Notes under the pieces: model-generated
The model's input: only the letters and a program-made list of their open reading frames with translations
Database searches by the model: none
Told to the model about the DNA's origin: nothing
Position numbers and translations under genes: made by a program
In this document: piece after piece, positions 1-6,486 of the stretch
Numbering within the stretch: position 1 is the stretch's first letter
How the letters are laid out: each line of letters starts with the position of its first letter
From: an uncultured Flammeovirgaceae bacterium
GTDB lineage: Bacteria > Bacteroidota > Bacteroidia > Cytophagales > Cyclobacteriaceae
DNA length: 6,607 nt
Reading direction: 5' to 3'
Assembly (NCBI GenBank): GCA_946886805.1
Contig: CAMPJM010000230.1
Span: 1-6,607 of the forward strand

Positions 1-1025
1 ATAATAGTATGAACGAGGATACATTTCCGATGTAACCTTGAAAATATGTTGGTTTAAACCTCCTGCACCACCTGACCAAATCATTACTTCTAGAGATGCG
101 GACCAAGAAAATAAAACGTCGCCATCAAATACTTTCACTTTATTCGGTATTTCGGAAGTGACTCTTTCAGTACCTTCGGTAAAACCCTCTCGCATTTCCT
201 TTATTTTTATAACAGGAAGCCAATTCAACTCTTCTTTTGGTCTATACTTTTGGCATGCGATACCGTTGGTAAAGTTGGCGATATCTAATAGAGAACCACT
301 ACCCCACCCTTCTGGAATCTCCCTTTTCAACTGCTCACTATAAACCATAAGACCCCCGGAAGATTTGTAGGGTTTTCCTTTTAGCTCTGGTTTGCCCATG
401 GCTATGGCCTGTTCTTCTGAGATGGGAAAATCAAACTGCACAAACCAGTAATCATACAGCAACTTTGCCATCCCCTCCAGCTCTTGATTGATGCGGTTGT
501 TGAGTTCTATTTTTTGATTTAAAAGATGTAAAAAATCACCAATCTTTTTTTGTTCAGGATAAGATGGAAGGAGTAAATCCAAATAAGAAAAGATATGCTC
601 ATTAAGACTCGCCCGAAGAGTCATTATGGCATTATTGGTCATCGTTTTCCTGAATAATTTACTCCTCAAATAAAAAGCTAAATATTTATGATAAGTGACG
701 TTTGTTTGGATAGGACGTATTCTTTTTAGAAACCCACTATAGGTAGCCATAGGATAATCTTTTAATGCTACTGAACTCATTCCTAATTCATCATAGTTTC
801 GCTGGTTCGTGTTAAAAAAACATCTCCTTTTTTTATAGAATAAATCTTTTGTTCTTTGTCAGAAGTGTCCATCTTATCTTCCAATTCTTCAGGAAGAAAG
901 TGACTTTGAAAAACTGTACGAAAAGAGAGAAACGGAGTACCATGACCGGCTTGTTCTGGTTTGGATGAAATACCGGAACTCATACTATAGAGATCGCTAA
1001 ACTTATATTTCATCAACTCACTCAT
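1..1025 (-). pseudogene. hsdS: Type I restriction-modification specificity subunit HsdS, frameshifted and cut by the left window edge
   Basis: HsdS recognises the two halves of the bipartite DNA target and directs the HsdM/HsdR complex to it. The start ATG (1023-1025) overlaps the end of hsdM by 8 bases (ATGAGTGA), which argues for coupled translation; an in-frame ATG four codons later is the alternative. The first frame ends at TAG 783-785 after 80 codons. Moving to the -1 frame at about 793-797 gives an open frame with no stop from 795 to base 1, so the reconstructed protein is at least 342 aa. It has a first target-recognition domain (about 1-150, with GDVFLTRTSET at 67-77), the conserved helical spacer (PEQKKIGDFL at 157-166 through YDYWF near 195), and a second recognition domain opening with IPEGW (237-241) and containing GDVLFSWSAS (302-311), the counterpart of the first-domain motif. 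The C-terminal end lies outside the window. The HsdS identity is secure; whether the shift is real or a sequencing error cannot be decided here. Confidence 0.88.
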
Positions 1026-2643
1026 ACCCTAATTTATTTATTCCGACAGTAATTTCCTCTTCAAGCTGGCGTGATTCATCAAATAAGGATTTAATATTCG
1101 TTTTAAAACTATTCATCTTCTCCTCAAACTCCTCGCATGTAATATCCACATACTCAATCTTCACCTCAAAATACTGCCCTGCACTTAAGGAATAATTTTT
1201 TGCCTGTATATCCTCATAAGATACCACCATAGAAAAGTCATCAATAGCTTCCTTCTTATTGAAAGCATCAATGATCTTCTGCTCATCGGCGTCACTGATT
1301 TTAGTCCGCTGGTTTTTGCCTTCTTTCACTGTTTCACCCAATCCGGAAGCATCAATCAGCACCACATCACCTTTGTTGGTAGCATCCATAAACAGGATAC
1401 TTACATTGGTGCCGGTAGAAGCAAAAATATTGCTGGGCATAGATACCACTCCGGCAAGCATCTTGTGTTCCACCAGCTTTTCACGGATCTTTTTGTCAAT
1501 CCCGCTTTGTGCCGTAATAAATCCGGTAGGCACTACTACCGCAGCCTTACCTTTATCACTCAGACTGTGCATAATATGCTGCACAAAGAGCAGGTAAATG
1601 GCCATTTTGTCTTTTGCGCTTTTCGGTACATTTGGAATACCGGCAAAAAAGCGCTCATGGTTGGCTTTGGTATCCAGTTCATCGCGGAAATCGCTGAAAT
1701 CCAGCTTAAACGGTGGATTGGAAACGATGTAATCAAATTTCGCCAAACTGCCATCTTCACTTTTATGGTAAGGATGCGTAATGGTGTTGCCCTTGATAAT
1801 ATTCTGGATGGAATGGGCAAGGTTGTTGATCACCAGGTTAAGCCGAAGTAGATTCGAAGATTTCTGAGAGATATCCTGCGAATAGATGGTGCATTTATCT
1901 TCACCAATGGCATGTGCAAGGTTCATCAATAGCGTTCCCGAGCCCGCACCTGGGTCATAGCAGGTCACGCTGTTCACCTTCTCTGTAACCAGGCAGGCGG
2001 CCATTATTTTTGCTACGGCATGAGGTGTATAGTATTCGGCATATTTACCACCGCTGTCGCTGTTATAATCTTTTATCAGGTATTCAAAAATGGTAGCGTA
2101 AAAGTCAAATTTCTCCTGAAAGATCTTTTCAAAGCTAAAATTTACCAGCTTGTTGATAATGGCCTTGCAAAAAGCATCACGTTCGCTGGCGTCGGCAATA
2201 AAATCACTCAAGCGATCAAATAAGGTAATCTTTGCCCCGCTGTTGGTCTTTACCGAAAAGATTTCATTGTTTATGGTAGAGATATCCCGCAGCGTATCAT
2301 CAAAGCTTTTGGCAAACTCCGGCTCATTCTGCTTATCATACAAGACAGTAATGAAATGGCGTGGGTAAAGCTTTGCGGTACCCGGGCTCACCTGAAGCAA
2401 CAACATTTCATAGTCTTCTTCGCTGTATGCTGCCAGCTTTTTTTGCCACTCGTGTTCGCCTTGCAGTGAAGGTTCAATTTCCTTTATTTCATAGGCAAAT
2501 TTGTCGTTAAGGAATTTGTATAGAAATGCTTGCGTAATGATCTTAAACTCATTGCCGTCGTTGCCCAGGCCATAGTTGGCACAGACACCCTTCAGATCAT
2601 CAATCAGCTGTTTGGTTTTGCTTTCAAAATCCTGTGTTGTCAT
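1018..2643 (-). CDS. hsdM: Type I restriction-modification DNA methyltransferase subunit HsdM (N6-adenine)
   Basis: This is the modification subunit. With HsdS it transfers a methyl group from S-adenosylmethionine to N6 of adenine in the target site, protecting host DNA; it is cytoplasmic. The 541-residue length is normal for the family. The N-terminal helical HsdM domain covers about 1-160. The catalytic domain follows, with EYYTP (203-207), the AdoMet-binding motif I DPGAGSGTLL (230-239), and the catalytic motif IV NPPF inside IVSNPPFKLDF (about 306-316). The C-terminal tail is helical and probably contacts HsdS. All key residues are present, so the protein itself looks functional. The ATG overlaps the hsdR stop as ATGA (2640-2643). 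A purine-rich stretch, GGGAGAAGGG on the coding strand (2645-2654), lies just upstream and may act as a ribosome binding site; this is the only gene here with a plausible one. The 3' end overlaps hsdS by 8 bases. Methylation in vivo would depend on an intact specificity subunit. Confidence 0.97.
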   Translation of the reverse strand: MTTQDFESKTKQLIDDLKGVCANYGLGNDGNEFKIITQAFLYKFLNDKFAYEIKEIEPSLQGEHEWQKKLAAYSEEDYEMLLLQVSPGTAKLYPRHFITVLYDKQNEPEFAKSFDDTLRDISTINNEIFSVKTNSGAKITLFDRLSDFIADASERDAFCKAIINKLVNFSFEKIFQEKFDFYATIFEYLIKDYNSDSGGKYAEYYTPHAVAKIMAACLVTEKVNSVTCYDPGAGSGTLLMNLAHAIGEDKCTIYSQDISQKSSNLLRLNLVINNLAHSIQNIIKGNTITHPYHKSEDGSLAKFDYIVSNPPFKLDFSDFRDELDTKANHERFFAGIPNVPKSAKDKMAIYLLFVQHIMHSLSDKGKAAVVVPTGFITAQSGIDKKIREKLVEHKMLAGVVSMPSNIFASTGTNVSILFMDATNKGDVVLIDASGLGETVKEGKNQRTKISDADEQKIIDAFNKKEAIDDFSMVVSYEDIQAKNYSLSAGQYFEVKIEYVDITCEEFEEKMNSFKTNIKSLFDESRQLEEEITVGINKLGYE

Positions 2644-5600
2644 GCCCTTCTCCCGTTATATTCGTTCATATATTCTTTTACCAATAGGTTATTAATGTAC
2701 TTTGAGCTTTCCGCATTAAGCGGAATATTATTCTTATTTTTAAACTGGTCGATTACCAACCGAATAAGCATCTGGTTTACATAGCTTTCGTTTTCCAACA
2801 CTTTTGAATTTTGCATTAATTCGTTGTCGGTCGCATTTTTCAGACCCATTAATGCATCAAACAAGTGGCTTTCATTTTCCGTTAGTTTTCCTTTTTCCAT
2901 CAGCCTTTTGTGCAGCCGTGCATATTTGGCGTCATTGGCATATTTGGCGCTAAGCAGCTGGTTTTTTCGGTCATCCTCTTTTGCCTTTTTGTAAATTAAA
3001 TTCAATGCCTCAATATTGGCAAGCATTTCTTCCTTTGTCACCTCAGAAAGGTTCTTCTTTTTGAACAGGCGTTCTAATTCTTCTTTCAGAGTTATAAATT
3101 CCTTTGATTTCTGATCCAGGTTGTTGGCCAGGCTTTCCCTTGTTCTGCGCAAAATTTCCTTTAACTTATCGGCCAATACCAGCTCCTCTTCGGAAATCTT
3201 TACAAAGGCAAACAATACTTCTTCCAGTGCTACGTTCAGGAGGTTAACTGTTTCATCACCTTTTTCAATGGTTTCCTTTTGGTTGATCAATGCGAGCCGG
3301 TCACTTGCCATGCGTGTCAGTATTGACAATTTCCGGAAGTCAAGCTTCTCCAGCAACTTATAATTTCCGGAAAGCCGTATCAGGTTGTACAGGCTTTTCG
3401 CATTGTTCAATGCTTTTGTAATTTCAAGCATTTGCTTTCTATCGCTGATCTCCGAAATCTGCTGGGAAAATATCTCAGCATTGGAGGTGTCGAAATAAAA
3501 AAGCGCATCTTTTATTTCACGTATCTCCTGGTCTATTTCTTCGGGAGATTTAAAAAGGTTGGAATAATGCTCCATCTCATCCCCCAGCTCAGCTTGCAGC
3601 TCGTCAAAATACGCTTTGTTGGTTTTGTCAAATTCGCTTTTGATATCAGCAAAATCTACTACGTATCCATACCGGAAATCCTTGTAGCGTCGGTTTACGC
3701 GGGTAAGGGCCTGAAGCAGGTTGTGTGATTTAATCACCCTTCCAAGGTAAAGTTTCTTCAGCCGTTTGGCATCAAACCCGGTAAGCAACATATTATACAC
3801 AAAGAGCAGATCAATTTTTCCTTCTTTAAAATCCTCCACGTCCTCTTTACGATCCTCCTTGGTTCCTATGTCATGGAGGATGACTGAAACAGTTTTTACC
3901 TTTCTTTTATTTTGTTTTTTAGCAAGATAGATCGCTTCCTCCTCTGCAGCAAGCGGTAATGCTTCTTCCATTGGAGCGTACTTCTCCTGAAAGATCCGAT
4001 ACATTTCCTTTGCTTGCTCGGAAGAATCGCAGATAACCATCCCTCCTATGCTATCATCGCCCAGGCGCAATCGTGAATTCTCAAAATCTTTGATAATGTA
4101 ATCCAACATAGGCTCTACAAACCGGGGATGCGCGTAAACCAGTTTTCGCTCTGCATCTCCTCTTAGGATTTCAATTTCTTCAAGGGTTTTCTCCAGCGTC
4201 ATTTTATAGCTGGTCTCAATTTCCTCCCGTATCAGGCGAAGCGTATAGCCATCAGCAATCGATGCATTGTAGTAATATTTATGAATGTAGCCACCAAATA
4301 ACGCTTTTGAATTATAGTCTTCGCCAAGCAGCGGTGTGCCGGTCAGTCCTATTTTTATCGCTTTCCTATCCGACTGCTGCAGGTTTGCCAAAAAGCTGCC
4401 TTTTGGATTGTAGCTGCGGTGTACCTCATCCAGGAAATAAACCCGTTGAATATTTATTTGGTAGTCTGTATTTTGAATAACATCCGGATCGTCTTTAAAT
4501 TTCTGAATGTTGACTACCGTAATTTCCGCCCGTCCTGAATGGTTATGAACAGCACTGGTAGATTTAATGTCTCGGGCAAAAGCTTCTCTGGAATCAATTT
4601 TATAAACCCTTAATCCGCGAGCTTCAAATTCACGACTTGCCTGTATCAAAAGATCGATACGGTCTACTATAAAGTAGAATTTTGGGATAATGGATTTTTG
4701 CTGGAAATAATCAGTAAGATAGCGCACATTATAAAATGCGAGTGCTGTTTTGCCACTCCCTTGTGTGTGCCAGATGATACCCTTTCTGATGCCGTCTTCT
4801 AATGTCTGTTCAATGGCTTTGGTTGCAAAGATTTGTGGATAGCGCATTACATGCTTCTCAATTCCACGCGCTTCATCCACATACGCTATGGCATATTGAA
4901 GAAGGAAAGCCAGCCGGCCTTTTCTGAAAAGAGAAGTACAAATCCTGTTGGTGGGCGAGTCCGGGTTTTTGTTCGTTAAAAATTCCTGAGAATGTTTGAT
5001 TCCCACCAGGTTGGTATCCTTTAGGACAAGATTCTCAATTTCCTCATTATGCTCTTTTAGAAATTCGAGCGGATCACTTTTCTCATCTTCCCTAAAGTAA
5101 TTAAATATTGGCTCCGAATAAGAAGGAGATGCATAGAAGGCGCCCTGAATAGGTTCCGGATCATTATCATCATACGCCATGTTATTTGAAAATACCATCA
5201 GCTGCGTGAGGTTGACGAATTTCCGAAATTTCTTGTTTTGGAATCGCCGCTTTATCCTTTGATGCTCTGCAACTACACCATTGCGATTATTTGGTTTCTT
5301 TACCTCAATAAAGCATAATGGCATGCCATTGATCAGCAATGTGATGTCCGGCCGGAAAATTTCATCGTCTTTTTCGTAAGGAAGTTCGGTGACTACATGA
5401 AATGAATTGTTATTGAAATCCTCAAAATCAATCAGCTTAATTCCTGAACGCTCAATCAGCTTCTCATAAAAAGCTTTTCCTAGATCCTCATTGTCTAAGG
5501 TAAGCGCTATATCATCATAAAATCGATTGACTTCATCCAGTTCTAAATTTGGATTGATTCTCAGAATGCTTTGCTCAAAAATGTCCTTGAAAATATTGGT

Positions 5601-5705
5601 TTTTCGATCCCAGCTCTCTCCTTTAAGCGACAGGTACTGATAGCCAAGCCTTACCAGATGTAAAATAACAGGGATCTTAACCCTCGAATCTTCATTAAAT
5701 GTCAT
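2640..5705 (-). CDS. hsdR: Type I restriction endonuclease / ATP-dependent DNA translocase subunit HsdR
   Basis: This is the motor and cleavage subunit. Bound to HsdM and HsdS on unmethylated target DNA, it pulls in flanking DNA using ATP and cuts at a distance. The 1021-residue length is usual for HsdR. An N-terminal PD-(D/E)xK nuclease is visible: D120 in FRPD, then E134 and K136 in IEVKK. Two RecA-like helicase domains follow: Walker A HTQGSGKT (313-320), motif Ia around FIVDRIDLL (345-353), the Walker B/DExH box LDEVHRS (425-431), motif III GLTGTPLL (453-460), motif V region YNMLLTGFDA (637-646) and motif VI QALTRVNR (665-672). Residues from about 700 to the end are charged and helical, as expected for the region that docks on the methyltransferase core. 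No active-site residue appears lost. The start begins MTFNEDSRVK, which fits the family; no Shine-Dalgarno is visible before it. It is the first gene of the operon and overlaps hsdM by 4 bases. The Type I subfamily (IA-IE) is not assigned. Confidence 0.97.
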   Translation of the reverse strand: MTFNEDSRVKIPVILHLVRLGYQYLSLKGESWDRKTNIFKDIFEQSILRINPNLELDEVNRFYDDIALTLDNEDLGKAFYEKLIERSGIKLIDFEDFNNNSFHVVTELPYEKDDEIFRPDITLLINGMPLCFIEVKKPNNRNGVVAEHQRIKRRFQNKKFRKFVNLTQLMVFSNNMAYDDNDPEPIQGAFYASPSYSEPIFNYFREDEKSDPLEFLKEHNEEIENLVLKDTNLVGIKHSQEFLTNKNPDSPTNRICTSLFRKGRLAFLLQYAIAYVDEARGIEKHVMRYPQIFATKAIEQTLEDGIRKGIIWHTQGSGKTALAFYNVRYLTDYFQQKSIIPKFYFIVDRIDLLIQASREFEARGLRVYKIDSREAFARDIKSTSAVHNHSGRAEITVVNIQKFKDDPDVIQNTDYQINIQRVYFLDEVHRSYNPKGSFLANLQQSDRKAIKIGLTGTPLLGEDYNSKALFGGYIHKYYYNASIADGYTLRLIREEIETSYKMTLEKTLEEIEILRGDAERKLVYAHPRFVEPMLDYIIKDFENSRLRLGDDSIGGMVICDSSEQAKEMYRIFQEKYAPMEEALPLAAEEEAIYLAKKQNKRKVKTVSVILHDIGTKEDRKEDVEDFKEGKIDLLFVYNMLLTGFDAKRLKKLYLGRVIKSHNLLQALTRVNRRYKDFRYGYVVDFADIKSEFDKTNKAYFDELQAELGDEMEHYSNLFKSPEEIDQEIREIKDALFYFDTSNAEIFSQQISEISDRKQMLEITKALNNAKSLYNLIRLSGNYKLLEKLDFRKLSILTRMASDRLALINQKETIEKGDETVNLLNVALEEVLFAFVKISEEELVLADKLKEILRRTRESLANNLDQKSKEFITLKEELERLFKKKNLSEVTKEEMLANIEALNLIYKKAKEDDRKNQLLSAKYANDAKYARLHKRLMEKGKLTENESHLFDALMGLKNATDNELMQNSKVLENESYVNQMLIRLVIDQFKNKNNIPLNAESSKYINNLLVKEYMNEYNGRRA

Positions 5706-5859
5706 TAGCCGGGTTTACGGAGCTTTTAAAAACCGAATATACTAATGTTGAGTCATAAAAAATAATGCTTCTAACGATGTAGCTAATTAAGTACTCTTTT
5801 TCTTCTTTTTAACCCTTATTTAGGGCATCGCTGTTTGGCTCTGCTTCAAAATACTACAA
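5706..5859. other. hsdR upstream region (operon leader/promoter area)
   Basis: This AT-rich stretch must hold the promoter of the leftward hsdRMS operon. No convincing Bacteroidota promoter pair is visible. The best -7 candidate on the minus strand is TATATTCG (5734-5741), one mismatch from TAnnTTTG and about 29 bases before the hsdR ATG, but no TTG-type -33 box sits at the right distance. A small CCCT/AGGG hairpin (5813-5816 with 5822-5825) lies inside; on the minus strand it is not followed by a T-run, so it is not a convincing terminator. No coding sequence is supported. Confidence 0.5.
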
Positions 5860-6118
5860 CTGTTGGTTCGCGTGAGGGATTGCAGCGGTTACCCCGCAAA
5901 CCGCCAACAGAAAAAGCCATGCGGTTTCGGAACAGCATCAGAATAATCAAGGAGCCATAAAATAAATCTCCGAAGCGGTGCGGAGTAATAGCGGAAAGCC
6001 TGGCCCACCGGCTGGAGTGCAGGACATTTTTTGAAAAATGAAATTCTCTTATGAAAACCAGAATATCTACGGTAAACACACACCGAGGTGGGGCACGCCC
6101 AAAAATATAGCGAAAGCT
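5860..6118 (+). ncRNA. Candidate structured RNA or dispersed intergenic element of Bacteroidota
   Basis: No credible gene covers this stretch, but it holds a run of perfect short stems on the plus strand. CTGTTG (5860-5865) pairs with CAACAG (5905-5910) and stacks directly on GCGGTT (5885-5890) with AACCGC (5899-5904), leaving a 19-base one-sided bulge that includes GCGTGAGGGATTGCA. Further hairpins are CTCCG/CGGAG (5968-5972/5981-5985), GCC-t-GG/CC-GGC (5998-6012), CATTTT/AAAATG (6025-6040), GGG/CCC with loop CACG (6091-6100), and AGC-GAAA-GCT with a GNRA loop (6109-6118). The blocks GCGTGAGGGATTGCAGCGG, GCGGAAAGCCTGGCCC and GGGGCACGCCC resemble, from memory and unverified, a repeated intergenic element common in Bacteroidota genomes, possibly related to the published Flavo-1 RNA motif. 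The strand is inferred from that resemblance and the GNRA loop. Boundaries are approximate. It may be a degenerate repeat without function. Confidence 0.45.
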
Positions 6119-6146
6119 TAAAATCGATAAGGAACCTCCCTCCTTC

Positions 6147-6247
6147 TGTCCTTAAGTGATTTACTGTTTGATCCCTAACAAAAAACCAGCCCGAGCAGTT
6201 GCATACATTCCTTAAGGACATTTTTCTTACGCTCTGTCCTCCCTAAG
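6147..6247. repeat. Three-armed inverted repeat with two alternative stems
   Basis: TGTCCTTAAG (6147-6156) and its exact reverse complement CTTAAGGACA (6211-6220) form a 10-base inverted repeat with a 54-base loop, followed by TTTTT (6221-6225). A third arm, TGTCCT-ccc-TAAG (6235-6247), can pair with the same middle arm as 6 + 4 bases with a 3-base bulge and a 14-base loop. The middle arm can therefore join only one partner at a time. The T-run after the first stem gives a weak resemblance to an intrinsic terminator, but the loop is long and the stem AT-rich. Part of the match is explained by the self-complementary core CTTAAG. Terminator, attenuator and remnant of a small mobile element are all possible; the repeats themselves are directly visible. 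Confidence 0.6.
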
Positions 6248-6471
6248 CTATCTCAATCCCGATATCCGCTTTGCTTCATCGGAACAGGCTATAACGCAGG
6301 CCATTATATAACAAACACACGGGCTTGTCCAGCGCAGCCCAAAATTTCCTTTGCCGCTAGTGACTGTTTAAGAAGAAGCGGGGTTTAGTACATGACTGAG
6401 ATTTCCCGAAATAACGCAGGAATTACTTCTGACATAAAATATACTTTTAGTTATTGAAAAATTTCTAAAAT
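6248..6471. other. Non-coding stretch upstream of the lipoprotein gene, with a 10-base direct repeat
   Basis: No gene is supported. ATAACGCAGG occurs at 6291-6300 and again at 6411-6420, exactly 120 bases apart. Between the copies are two short inverted repeats: GGGCT/AGCCC (6321-6325/6336-6340) and CCGCT/AGCGG (6354-6358/6377-6381). From about 6421 the sequence becomes very AT-rich, as expected for a promoter region. No tRNA, CRISPR or insertion-sequence ends were seen. Confidence 0.5.
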
Positions 6472-6479
6472 TATATTTG
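6472..6479 (+). promoter_or_regulatory. Candidate Bacteroidota -7 promoter box for the lipoprotein gene
   Basis: TATATTTG matches the Bacteroidota -7 consensus TAnnTTTG exactly. The nearest upstream TTG (6454-6456) lies only 15 bases away, shorter than the usual spacer of about 19, so the -33 box is uncertain. The box ends 7 bases before the ATG at 6487, so initiation from it would leave almost no 5' untranslated region. A near match, TACTTTTA (6442-6449), would give a more ordinary leader. The region is AT-rich, so chance matches are possible. Confidence 0.35.
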
Positions 6480-6486
6480 AAAATTC

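Noticed and set aside
38..343. 101-codon open frame on the plus strand
   Set aside because: It lies antisense to a clearly conserved part of HsdS (second recognition domain), with no domain of its own.
790..805. Programmed -1 ribosomal frameshift in hsdS
   Set aside because: The bases at the shift (C GAA ACT in the original frame) do not form an X-XXY-YYZ slippery heptamer, and no family precedent is known to me.
783..835. Phase variation by homopolymer slippage in hsdS
   Set aside because: The A7 (814-820) and T7 (828-834) tracts are both read in the correct frame; the shift lies further downstream, outside any repeat.
1259..4480. Several open frames antisense to, or out of frame with, hsdM and hsdR
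   Set aside because: They are shadows of two long, well-conserved genes; none has a plausible product.
6147..6220. Small transposon or MITE bounded by the 10-base inverted repeat
   Set aside because: There is no target-site duplication at the flanks, the unit is only 74 bases, and the repeat core is self-complementary; pairing in RNA is an equally simple explanation.
5846..6221. Two overlapping minus-strand open frames (5846-6079 and 5889-6221)
   Set aside because: They overlap each other in different frames, have no recognisable domain and unnatural composition rich in Arg, Phe and Cys, and cover the hairpin-rich region, which explains them better as non-coding.
6280..6385. Integron attC-like site, suggested by TATAACAAAC near 6307-6316
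   Set aside because: No matching GTTRRRY partner with complementary arms was found at a suitable distance, and no cassette gene lies next to it.
5706..6486. tRNA, rRNA or CRISPR array in the spacer
   Set aside because: No cloverleaf, no rRNA-like stretch and no regularly spaced repeats were seen.
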